Shown here: positions 26,633 through 33,722 of the stretch, one piece after another
Position numbering within the stretch: the stretch's first letter is position 1
Layout: the number at the start of each line of letters is the position of its first letter
Assembly (NCBI RefSeq): GCF_902859765.1
Contig: NZ_CADIJV010000039.1
Span: 1-42,073, forward strand
Length of the DNA: 42,073 nt
DNA from: Achromobacter pulmonis
Lineage (GTDB): Bacteria; Pseudomonadota; Gammaproteobacteria; Burkholderiales; Burkholderiaceae_B
Direction: 5' to 3'
Program-made: the position numbers and the translations under genes
Notes under the pieces: generated by a model
Databases searched by the model: none
The model's input: only the letters and a program-made list of their open reading frames with translations
What the model was told of the DNA's origin: nothing

Positions 26633-27037
26633 ATGAAGATTCTGCAACCGCCGGATTGGATGGCGCCGAGGGGCTATTCGAATGGGATCCTGACCGAGAT
26701 GACGGTGGGGAGCAAGCTGGTGTTCGTGGGCGGGCAGGTGGGCTGGAACGGGCAGCAACAGTTCGAGTCGGATGACCTGGCCGATCAGGTTCGGCAGACG
26801 TTGGCGAATATCGTGGCGATTCTTGCCGAAGGCGGAGCCAGGCCTGAGCATATCGTGCGGATGACGTGGTATGTGACGGACAAGGATGCCTATGTGGCGG
26901 CGTATCCGGAGATCGGCAAGCACTATCGTGAATTGATCGGGCGGCATTTTCCGGCGATGACGGCGGTGGAGGTGGCGGATCTGGTTGAGGATCGGGCCAA
27001 GGTGGAGATTGAAGTGACGGCTGTTGTGCCGGCTTGA
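26633..27037 (+). CDS. RidA/YjgF family protein without the usual Arg
   Basis: A small trimer-forming Rid protein of 134 residues. The fold motifs FVGGQVGWNG and the C-terminal AVEVADLVEDRAKVEIEVTAV are clear. Canonical RidA uses an Arg in a P-A-R-S/T motif to deaminate enamines or imines; here the motif is PAMT with Met109 at that position, so ordinary imine deaminase activity is unlikely. YjgF-like genes are known in anthranilate CoA-pathway clusters, where hydrolysis of an enamine or imine intermediate would make sense. AGGA lies 10 nt before the ATG. It is probably the last gene of the operon. Confidence 0.9.
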   Translation: MKILQPPDWMAPRGYSNGILTEMTVGSKLVFVGGQVGWNGQQQFESDDLADQVRQTLANIVAILAEGGARPEHIVRMTWYVTDKDAYVAAYPEIGKHYRELIGRHFPAMTAVEVADLVEDRAKVEIEVTAVVPA

Positions 27038-27087
27038 GTGCGGGGCCTGCCTGGCGTGTGATGCGCGCTGGGTTGGGTTCTTGAGCC

Positions 27088-27247
27088 GCGGGTGACGGGG
27101 CAGGCGGGGGATGGCGGGGCTACGATTGCGGTCCGGAGCCTTCGCTCCGGACTGCCCCGTTGTCATCCTCGTCCGCCTTCGGCTCCCTACGGATTCCCTC
27201 GGGCGCATCTACACGCCCCGCCATCCCCCGCCTGCCCCGTCACCCGC
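27088..27247. repeat. 33-bp perfect inverted repeat enclosing a smaller hairpin
   Basis: The arms at 27088-27120 and 27215-27247 are exact reverse complements over 33 nt (left arm begins GCGGGTGACGGGG, ends GGATGGCGGGGC). The 94-nt loop holds an 8-bp hairpin, GTCCGGAG/CTCCGGAC (27131-27152). The element lies 50 nt after the Rid gene and could fold in RNA as a very stable 3' structure. It may be a dispersed repeat or miniature mobile element. No target-site duplication is evident. Confidence 0.85.
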
Positions 27248-27510
27248 TCACGATGAGAATTAATGGCGGATGCCGGGAAGGGCGCGTTTCTTGGCGTTCT
27301 TGGCGGCGGTAATTCTTGTTCAGAGCGGCTTGCGGGGCCCGCTTCAAGGCGGCCGCGCGGGCGGCCTTTTGACGCTTACGTGGTGTCTTGCGGGGGGCGG
27401 ATGACGCTGCGCGCTTGCGGGGGTCGCGTTATCACGTATGTGTTGATTTAACTACGTTAGTAGTTATGTGCCCGTGGCTGCGGGTTTGGCGCATGGCGCC
27501 AGGTGGCTGG
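27248..27510. other. Gene-poor stretch with terminator-like hairpin
   Basis: No intact gene is seen. A stem AAGGC...GCCTT with a GCC/GGC inner stem (27346-27368), followed by TTTT on the plus strand and TT-like A/T on the other, could terminate transcription in either direction. On the minus strand a Lys/Arg/Ala-rich reading frame without a start codon is present (see findings). The right end has the palindrome listed separately. Confidence 0.4.
27449..27466. promoter_or_regulatory. 18-bp palindrome, possible operator
   Basis: TAACTACGTTAGTAGTTA: 7-bp perfect arms around GTTA, in an unusually AT-rich patch. It looks like a dimeric-repressor site, but no promoter or gene start is close: the AraC-type gene ends 45 nt to the right. 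Its role is unknown. Confidence 0.4.
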
Positions 27511-28497
27511 CTATTTGCCAGCTTGGAAAGTTTCGCGGGGGAGTTCGCCGAAGCGGTCGCGGTAGTACTCGGAGAATCTGCCCAGGTGGCTGATGCCGAC
27601 GGAGACGGCCACCTCGGTCACGCTTTCGCAGGCGCCTTGTTGCAGCTTTTCGCGGGCGGCATCCAGCCGCAGGACGCGCAGCGCCTGCATGGGGGTGGTT
27701 TCGCGGTGTTGCTGGAACAGGCGCGTGAGCGCGCTGGGGCTGGCGCCGGCGCCGCGGGCGATGTCGGTGAGGGTCAGCGGGGCGGCCAGGTGGGCGCGCA
27801 TGTAGGCTTCGGCCTGGGCGATGCGGCGCGGCAGGGCGGGGGCCAGGCCGGCGTGGCGTTGCCAGGTGTTGGGCTGGTTGTAGAGCAGGTGCAGGACCAG
27901 TGTGTCTTCCAGGTGTTCGAGCCAGGCGGCCGGGGGCCTTGGGGCGCCGTCGTCCAGGGTGGGCAGCAGGTGGATCAGGCTGGTCATCATGCTGCGCCAG
28001 GCGGCGCCCACGGGGGTGTCCAGGCGCAGGGCGGGGCTGAAGTCCAGGGGGCGGGCGGCGGCGTCGCCGAAGACGCGGTGACCGATGGCTTCGAGTTTGC
28101 CGCGCGGGATCTTCAGCAGCAGTTGTTCGCAGCCGGCTTCCCAGTGCAGCTTCAGGGCGCGGTTGGGGGCGATGACGGCGGCGCAGTCGGGATGGGCATC
28201 GACGCAGTCGGCGCCGCATTCGATGCGGGCGCGGCCGTGCAGCGGCACCTGCACCAGCATGAAGTCCTGCAGCCGGTCGGGTTCGATGTGGACTTCGGCG
28301 CCGTAGCGCAGCGTACAGACGCTCAGGGCGCCGAAGCGGGCGCGGTTCAGTTCGGCGTCGACGCGGCCGCCTTTCCAGGTCAGGCGATGGTCCTTGAGCG
28401 CCTCGGAGACGCGCTCGCGGGTTTCGGCGGGCTGGGTGGAACTGAAGACGCGTTGTTTGAGCAATGGCGCCAGCTCGATGCGGGACCAGCCGTGCAT
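27511..28497 (-). CDS. AraC/XylS family transcriptional regulator
   Basis: A 328-residue regulator with an N-terminal ligand-binding half (AraC_binding_2-like; RLTWKGGRVDAELNRARFGALSVCTLRYG, LVQVPLHGRARI) and a C-terminal double helix-turn-helix (LTLTDIARGAGASPSALTRLF and VTEVAVSVGISHLGRFSEYYRDRFGELP). Proteins of this type (XylS, BenR, AndR) activate aromatic dioxygenase operons when bound to the aromatic acid. It is divergent from the Rieske oxygenase operon, whose promoter carries XylS-like direct repeats. The start at 28497 is chosen because GGAGG lies 5 nt before the ATG; an in-frame start 17 codons upstream lacks such a site. A short hairpin lies just upstream in its leader. Confidence 0.93.
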   Translation of the reverse strand: MHGWSRIELAPLLKQRVFSSTQPAETRERVSEALKDHRLTWKGGRVDAELNRARFGALSVCTLRYGAEVHIEPDRLQDFMLVQVPLHGRARIECGADCVDAHPDCAAVIAPNRALKLHWEAGCEQLLLKIPRGKLEAIGHRVFGDAAARPLDFSPALRLDTPVGAAWRSMMTSLIHLLPTLDDGAPRPPAAWLEHLEDTLVLHLLYNQPNTWQRHAGLAPALPRRIAQAEAYMRAHLAAPLTLTDIARGAGASPSALTRLFQQHRETTPMQALRVLRLDAAREKLQQGACESVTEVAVSVGISHLGRFSEYYRDRFGELPRETFQAGK

Positions 28498-28510
28498 GGA
28501 TGCCTCCGGG

Positions 28511-28526
28511 ACGGGAACGCTCCCGT
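28511..28526 (-). promoter_or_regulatory. Small hairpin in the araC-type gene leader
   Basis: ACGGGA and TCCCGT form a 6-bp stem with a 4-nt loop, 4 nt upstream of the Shine-Dalgarno GGAGG. It could be a protein-binding palindrome for autoregulation or a leader hairpin that modulates translation. Confidence 0.35.
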
Positions 28527-28571
28527 ATCGCCGTCGAGCGTAATGCAATCGTCAAGCCTTTGGAATTAAGT

Positions 28572-28604
28572 GAATCCCGGATAGGCGTGGGCCGAATCGG
28601 ATAG
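28572..28604 (+). promoter_or_regulatory. XylS/AraC-type direct repeats
   Basis: GAATCCCGGATAG (28572-28584) and GAATCGGATAG (28594-28604) are direct repeats whose GGATA cores are 20 bp apart. XylS half-sites end in GGNTA and lie about two helical turns apart. The second copy overlaps the presumed -35 position by 2 bp. Confidence 0.55.
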
Positions 28605-28630
28605 AGCGGGGCGCGCGCCGGCCCTAAGCT
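28602..28630 (+). promoter_or_regulatory. Putative activator-dependent promoter of the Rieske oxygenase operon
   Basis: The -10 box TAAGCT (28625-28630) resembles TAGGCT of the XylS-dependent Pm promoter and is preceded by CCC as there. Counting 17 nt upstream puts a non-consensus -35 at TAGAGC, overlapping the proximal repeat by 2 bp, as in class II activation. The leader would be about 120 nt. Confidence 0.5.
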
Positions 28631-28759
28631 GGGGGTTGTTGGAAGGCGGCGCCGTGGCGCGTAAGCTGGCAGTTTTCATCGGTGGCAGGGTGTACCGACG
28701 GCAGACGGATTCTGTCAGCATTGCGCCGGCGGCGCCGGCGGCTATCTGGGGAATGTCTC

Positions 28760-29947
28760 ATGAACGGAAAACGGTGGCGCCGCGGTGCGCTGGGGGCGTT
28801 GGTGGCGGCGGCCTGTATGGCGGTGGCGACGGGCGCGGCGGCGGCGGACAGGATCAAGGTGGGCCTGCTGACCACGCTGTCCGGGCCGGGCGCGGCGCTG
28901 GGCAATGAGATCCGCGACGGCTTCAATCTCGCGCTGCAACATACCGGCGGCAAGCTGGGCGGGCTGCCGGCCGAGGTGGTGGTGGCCGATGATCAGCAGA
29001 AGGCCGACGCCGGGCGTCAGGCGGTCGAGCGGCTGCTCAAGCGCGACAAGGTCGATGTCATGACCGGCATCGTGTTCTCCAATGTGCTGCTGCCGGTGAT
29101 GCCGGCCATCCTGCAGTCGGGCACGATCTATCTCAGCACCAATACCGGACCCGAGAACTATGCGGGCGCCGGCTGCAACCCGAATTTCTTCGCGGTGGCC
29201 TGGCAAAACGAGGACATCCCGGCGGCCATGGGCAAGTACGCCGCCGGCCAGGGCTTCAAGCGGGTGGCGCTGATCGCGCCGGACTATCCAGGCGGGCGCG
29301 AGTCGCTCAATGGCTTCAAGCGCCTGTACAAGGGCGGGCTGTCCGAGGAGATCTACACCCAGTTGGGCCAGCTCGATTATGGCGTGGAGATCACGCGCCT
29401 GCGCGCCAGCAAGCCGGACGCCGTGTTCTTCTTCCTGCCGGGCGGCATGGGCGTGAATTTCATCAAGCAGTTCAACGGCGCCGGCCTGGGCAAGGACATC
29501 GCGCTGCTGGCGCCGGGCTTTTCGGGCGACGAGGACACCATCGCCGCGGTGGGCGCGCCGATCGAGGGCCTGCACAATTCTTCGCAGTGGGCCGCCGACC
29601 TGGACAACCCCGCCAACCGCAAGTTCGTCGAGGATTTCAAGAAGGCCTACAACCGCACCCCCACGCTCTATGCCTCGCAGGGTTACGACGCGGCCATGCT
29701 GCTGGACAGCGCGGTCCGGCAGACCGGCGGCAAGCTGGGCGCCGACGCGTTGCGGCCGGCGCTGCGCCGCGCCGATTTCAAGTCGGTGCGCGGCGATTTC
29801 AAGTTCAATCGCAACCAGTATCCGATCCAGAACTACTACCTGCGCACCATCGTCAAGGGCGCGGACGGCAAGCTGGCCAACAAGCTGTCGGGCACGCTGC
29901 TGACGCAATATCACGATCCGTTCGCCGCCGCTTGCCAGATGAAGTAG
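28760..29947 (+). CDS. ABC transporter substrate-binding protein, orphan LivK type
   Basis: A periplasmic binding protein of 395 residues (Peripla_BP_6). It has a signal peptide with a basic start (MNGKRWRRGALGALVAAACMAVATGAAAA) cleaved near residue 29. It closely resembles the binding protein at 7694, sharing long segments such as LGQxDYxxEIxxxRAxKPDA and NxYPIQxYYLR. No permease or ATPase genes are next to it, so it may feed the LivHMGF importer encoded 17 kb away, or another. It is the first gene of the oxygenase operon, 31 nt before the hydrolase gene. GGGGAA lies about 8 nt before the ATG. Confidence 0.93.
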   Translation: MNGKRWRRGALGALVAAACMAVATGAAAADRIKVGLLTTLSGPGAALGNEIRDGFNLALQHTGGKLGGLPAEVVVADDQQKADAGRQAVERLLKRDKVDVMTGIVFSNVLLPVMPAILQSGTIYLSTNTGPENYAGAGCNPNFFAVAWQNEDIPAAMGKYAAGQGFKRVALIAPDYPGGRESLNGFKRLYKGGLSEEIYTQLGQLDYGVEITRLRASKPDAVFFFLPGGMGVNFIKQFNGAGLGKDIALLAPGFSGDEDTIAAVGAPIEGLHNSSQWAADLDNPANRKFVEDFKKAYNRTPTLYASQGYDAAMLLDSAVRQTGGKLGADALRPALRRADFKSVRGDFKFNRNQYPIQNYYLRTIVKGADGKLANKLSGTLLTQYHDPFAAACQMK

Positions 29948-29978
29948 GCCGGGCGACGCAAGCATCAAGGAGAGACGC

Positions 29979-31223
29979 ATGACCGCAACCATCACGACGC
30001 GCGAGGTGACCGTCGCCTCGCACGACGGCAAGTCCTTTGGCGCCTACCTGGCCGTGCCCGTCTCGGGCCACGGGCCGGGGCTGGTGCTGTGCCAGGAGAT
30101 CTTCGGCATCAACGATTTCATGCGCCGCGCCGCGCAGGCGTTGGCCGAGGAAGGCTATGTGGTGCTGGCGCCGGACCTGTTCTGGCGCCAGCAACCCGGC
30201 ATCCAGCTGACCGACGGACCAGCCGACATGCCGCGGGCCTTCGAGCTGTACCAGCGTTTCGATGTCGATCTGGGCGTCAAGGATGTCGCCTCGACCCTGG
30301 CGGCGCTGCGGGCGCTGCCCGAGCAGGAAGGCGGCGCCGGCGTGCTGGGTTACTGCCTGGGCGGCAAGCTGGCCTACCTGGCCGCCTGCCGCACCGATGC
30401 CGACGTGGCCATCGGCTATTACGGCGTGGGCATCGAGGACAGCCTGGACGAGGCCGCCAACCTGCGCGGCCGGCTGGTGCTGCACATTGCCGAGCAGGAC
30501 GGCTTCTGCCCGCCGCCGGCGCGCCAGCGAATTCTGGAGGCGCTGGGCGGCAAGCCGAACGTCGAGCTGTACGTCTATCCGGGCATGGACCATGCTTTTG
30601 CCCGCACCGGCGGCGAGCACTACGACAAGCCGTCGGCGCTGATGGCGCACCAGCGCAGCATGGCCGCGCTGCAACGGGTGATCGGCCCGCAGTTCGATTA
30701 TTCGTATCTGTGGGACAAGCACTGCGAGTACGAATTCGGCACCCGCGACGTGGCCGCGACCATGGCCACGATGGTGGCCGAGCCCTACGTCAACCACATC
30801 CCCACCATGACGGGCGGCGTCGGCTATCGCGAGCTGTCGCGCTTCTACCAGCACCACTTCGTCAACAGCAATCCGCCGGACACGAAGCTGGTGCCGTTGT
30901 CGCGCACTGTGGGCGCGACGCAGATTGTCGACGAGCTGCTGTTCTGCTTCACCCACACCACCGAGATCGACTGGCTGCTGCCTGGCATCGCGCCCACCGG
31001 CAAGTACGTCGAGATCCCGCTGGTGGCCATCGTCAAGTTCCGCGGCGACAAGCTCTGCCACGAGCATATCTATTGGGACCAGGCCAGCGTGCTGGTGCAG
31101 ATCGGCGTGCTCGATCCCAAGGGCCTGCCGGTGGCGGGCCGCGAGACCGCGCAGAAGCTGCTCGACGAAACCCTGCCCTCGAATACCTTGATGGCGCGCT
31201 GGAAAGACAGCGAGAACAAGTAG
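29979..31223 (+). CDS. Dienelactone hydrolase fused to an NTF2/SnoaL-like domain
   Basis: A two-domain protein of 414 residues, much longer than ordinary dienelactone hydrolase (about 235). Residues 1-235 are an alpha/beta hydrolase with the full triad: Cys126 in GYCLGGK, Asp174 in AEQDGFCP and His205 in GMDHAF, with Glu40 in QEIFG. Residues about 240-414 resemble SnoaL/NTF2-like cone-shaped domains (YNxH-like YVNHIPTMTGG, HHTTEIDWLLPG-type segments, HEHIYWDQASVLVQIG). Dienelactone hydrolases open lactones in modified ortho-cleavage pathways. The second domain could bind or isomerise a related ring product. AAGGAGAG precedes the ATG. Confidence 0.9.
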   Translation: MTATITTREVTVASHDGKSFGAYLAVPVSGHGPGLVLCQEIFGINDFMRRAAQALAEEGYVVLAPDLFWRQQPGIQLTDGPADMPRAFELYQRFDVDLGVKDVASTLAALRALPEQEGGAGVLGYCLGGKLAYLAACRTDADVAIGYYGVGIEDSLDEAANLRGRLVLHIAEQDGFCPPPARQRILEALGGKPNVELYVYPGMDHAFARTGGEHYDKPSALMAHQRSMAALQRVIGPQFDYSYLWDKHCEYEFGTRDVAATMATMVAEPYVNHIPTMTGGVGYRELSRFYQHHFVNSNPPDTKLVPLSRTVGATQIVDELLFCFTHTTEIDWLLPGIAPTGKYVEIPLVAIVKFRGDKLCHEHIYWDQASVLVQIGVLDPKGLPVAGRETAQKLLDETLPSNTLMARWKDSENK

Positions 31224-31232
31224 GAGACCGCC

Positions 31233-32576
31233 ATGCCGTATAGCGATCAACAATTGGGCGAGATGGTGCGCGGCGACAGTGTGCACCGCGCCCTGTACAC
31301 CGATCCGGCGATTTTCGAGCTGGAGATGCAGCGCATCTACGGCCGCGCCTGGGTCTACGTCGGCCACGAAAGCCAGGTGCCCAGGACCGGCGACTATCAC
31401 ACCACGCGTCTGGGCGACCAGGACGTGCTGATGGTGCGCGCCAGCGACGGCCGCGTGCACGTGCTGTACAACCGCTGCCCGCACAAGGGCGCGAAGGTGG
31501 TGGCGGACGGCGACGGCTGTGTCGGCAAGTTTTTCCGCTGCCCCTATCACGCCTGGACCTTCAAGCTGGATGGGAGCCATCTTGGGGTGCCGCTCAAGCA
31601 GGGGCTGGAAGGCACTTCGTACGATCCCACCGATCCGACCTTTTCGATGCGCCGCCTGCCGCGCGTCGAAAGCTATCGTGGCTTCGTCTTCGCCAGTCAG
31701 GCGCGCGACGGCCAGGGCCTGGCGGAATTCCTGGGCGGCGTGCGCTCGTCGATCGACAACCTCTGCGACCGCTCGCCGGTGGGCGAGGTGGAAGTGGCCG
31801 GCGGCATCTTCCGCGTGATGCAGCGCTCGAACTGGAAGGTGTTCTACGAGAATCTGCACGACACCATGCACGCCCGCGTGACGCACGAATCGTCCTTTGC
31901 CGCCGCCCGCGACGAGGCCAAGGAGATCGGCGAGATGCCGTTCGAGCTGCACATCATGGACGGCAACGGCGAACCCTACGAGTTCTGGGAAAAGCTGGAG
32001 CTGCGCGCCTACGACAACGGCCACGGCTACATGGAAGGCATCTTCAACCCGGGCGCGGCCGAACGCGATCCGGTGTCGCGCGCCCACTTCGAGTCGCTGA
32101 CCGCGGCCTATGGCGCCGAGCGCGCCCGCGAGATCCTGGGCATGAACCGCCACAATACCGTTATCTACGGCAGCGGTTCGCCGCATACGGTGTTCCAGCA
32201 GTTTCGCGTGATCCGCCCGATCGCCGTCGACCGCACCCTGATCGAGATCCAGACCTTCCGCTGCAAGGGCGCGCCCGAGGGCGTGTTCAAGCGCGCCATG
32301 CTGTACGCCAACGTGATCAATTCGCCGTCGTCCAACGTCATGCCGGACGATATCGAACTCTACAACCGCTGCCAGGAAGGCAACGCCACCCGGGGCGGCG
32401 AGTGGGTCAGCATGCACCGTTACCACGGCACCGACCGCCGCGACGCCGACGGCATGGTGTCGGTCAACGGCACCAGCGAGTTGCCGATGCGCAACCAGTT
32501 TCGCGCCTGGAAGAACTACATGGAGGCCGGTCCCGTGGCGCCCGCCCACGGCCAAGGAGAAGGCGCATGCTGCTAG
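31233..32576 (+). CDS. Aromatic ring-hydroxylating oxygenase, Rieske alpha subunit
   Basis: Large catalytic subunit of 447 residues. The Rieske [2Fe-2S] ligands are Cys82-x-His84 and Cys103-x2-His106. The mononuclear iron ligands are His213 and His218, with bridging Asp210 in ENLHDTMHARVTH, so both centres look functional. It should add O2 to an aromatic acid. The exact substrate (benzoate-, anthranilate- or salicylate-like) is not readable. No ferredoxin or reductase gene lies nearby, so electrons must come from elsewhere. It lies 9 nt after the hydrolase gene and overlaps the beta-subunit gene by 10 nt. Confidence 0.95.
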   Translation: MPYSDQQLGEMVRGDSVHRALYTDPAIFELEMQRIYGRAWVYVGHESQVPRTGDYHTTRLGDQDVLMVRASDGRVHVLYNRCPHKGAKVVADGDGCVGKFFRCPYHAWTFKLDGSHLGVPLKQGLEGTSYDPTDPTFSMRRLPRVESYRGFVFASQARDGQGLAEFLGGVRSSIDNLCDRSPVGEVEVAGGIFRVMQRSNWKVFYENLHDTMHARVTHESSFAAARDEAKEIGEMPFELHIMDGNGEPYEFWEKLELRAYDNGHGYMEGIFNPGAAERDPVSRAHFESLTAAYGAERAREILGMNRHNTVIYGSGSPHTVFQQFRVIRPIAVDRTLIEIQTFRCKGAPEGVFKRAMLYANVINSPSSNVMPDDIELYNRCQEGNATRGGEWVSMHRYHGTDRRDADGMVSVNGTSELPMRNQFRAWKNYMEAGPVAPAHGQGEGACC

Positions 32577-33100
32577 ACCTGGAATTCGACGTATCCACCG
32601 CCAACCTGGCGCCGGCCGACGTGCCGGCCGAGGCCTACCACCGCATCGCCCAGTTCCTGTACCGCGAGGCGCGGCTGCTGGACGAGCGCCGCTACGACGA
32701 CTGGCAGTCGCTGTGGACCGACGACGGCATGTACTGGATGCCGCGCGAGCCGGGCCAGGCCAGCCCTTACGACCATATCTCGTTGTTCTGGGAGGACCGC
32801 ATGCTGCGCGACGTGCGCATCCGCCGGCTGCAGCATCCGCGCAATTGGTCGCAGCAGCCGCCCACGCGCAGCGCGCGGCTGGTGGGCGGGGTGCAGGTCG
32901 AGGGCGTGGATGCCGGCGGCAACCTGGTGGTGCACTCGGCATTCCAGATGACCGAGTGGCGCAAGCGCCAGCCGCGCCAATTGGCCGGCCGCTATACCCA
33001 CAAACTGGCGGCCGCCGGCGACAGCTGGCGTATCCGCATGAAGCGCGTCGACCTGGTCAACTGCGATGATGCGCACGACGTGTTCGAGGTGTTTGTGTGA
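32567..33100 (+). CDS. Aromatic ring-hydroxylating oxygenase, beta subunit
   Basis: Small structural subunit of 177 residues with the NTF2-like fold. The family pattern is clear: FLYREARLLDERRYDDWQSLWTDDGMYWMP near the start, and RMLRDVRIRRLQHPRNWSQQPPTRSARLV in the middle. It forms the alpha3beta3 oxygenase with the preceding gene product. AAGGAGAAGG precedes the ATG at 32567, within the end of the alpha-subunit gene; its stop overlaps the next start (GTGA). Confidence 0.94.
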   Translation: MLLDLEFDVSTANLAPADVPAEAYHRIAQFLYREARLLDERRYDDWQSLWTDDGMYWMPREPGQASPYDHISLFWEDRMLRDVRIRRLQHPRNWSQQPPTRSARLVGGVQVEGVDAGGNLVVHSAFQMTEWRKRQPRQLAGRYTHKLAAAGDSWRIRMKRVDLVNCDDAHDVFEVFV

Positions 33101-33708
33101 GCGCGAGCGATACCGCGGTGCTGGCGCTGCACTACCAGAACGACGTGCTGCATCCCGCCGGCAAGATCCGCGTCGGGCTGGACGCCGACGGCGAGGTGCG
33201 CCAGCGCGTGCTGCGCGGCGCCGCGGCGTTGCTCGACGGCGCGCGTGGTCATGGCCTGCCGATCGTGCATGTGCGTATCGCATTCCGTCCCGACTATGCC
33301 GACCTGCTGCCCAACTGCGCGATCTTCCGCAACGTCGCCAGCATCGGCGCGGTGGCCGAAGGCCAGTGGGGCAGCGCCTTCTACGACGGCCTGCAGCCGC
33401 TGGCGGGCAGTACGCGCGAGTTCGTGGTCAAACACACCCGGATCAGCGCCTTTTACGGCACGCCGCTGGAGGAAACCCTGCGGCTGCTGGGCGCGCGCCG
33501 GCTGGTGGTGGCCGGCGTGGCCACGCATTCGGTAGTTGAAGGCACCGTGCGCCACGCCGCCGATATCGGCTTCCATGTCATGGTGGCCGAAGACGCCTGC
33601 GCTGCGGCGGACCCGGCGGTACACGATGCCTCGCTGGCCAGCATGCGCCTGATCGCGCAGACCGGCTCGGTGGCGCAGGCGGTAAGCTGGGCGGCCACGC
33701 CTCATTGA
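33097..33708 (+). CDS. Isochorismatase-like hydrolase without nucleophilic Cys
   Basis: A 203-residue protein of the isochorismatase/cysteine hydrolase fold, starting at GTG. The N-terminal acid is present (LHYQNDVL, Asp15) and the Lys in VVKHTRISAF. Where cysteine hydrolases have GVxTxxCVExT, this protein reads GVATHSVVEGT: Val in the Cys position, His three residues earlier, as in true isochorismatases of the EntB/PhzD type (GVYAHxG). Cysteine-based amidase activity is therefore unlikely; vinyl-ether or other acid-catalysed hydrolysis is possible. It is coupled to the beta-subunit gene by a 4-nt overlap. Confidence 0.88.
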   Translation: MSASDTAVLALHYQNDVLHPAGKIRVGLDADGEVRQRVLRGAAALLDGARGHGLPIVHVRIAFRPDYADLLPNCAIFRNVASIGAVAEGQWGSAFYDGLQPLAGSTREFVVKHTRISAFYGTPLEETLRLLGARRLVVAGVATHSVVEGTVRHAADIGFHVMVAEDACAAADPAVHDASLASMRLIAQTGSVAQAVSWAATPH

Positions 33709-33722
33709 TCTAGGACCCCATC

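Noticed and set aside
29853-32942. A 1029-codon minus-strand open frame opposite the hydrolase and oxygenase genes.
   Set aside because: Antisense of GC-rich genes with intact catalytic motifs on the plus strand; no domain, start signal or ribosome-binding site supports it.
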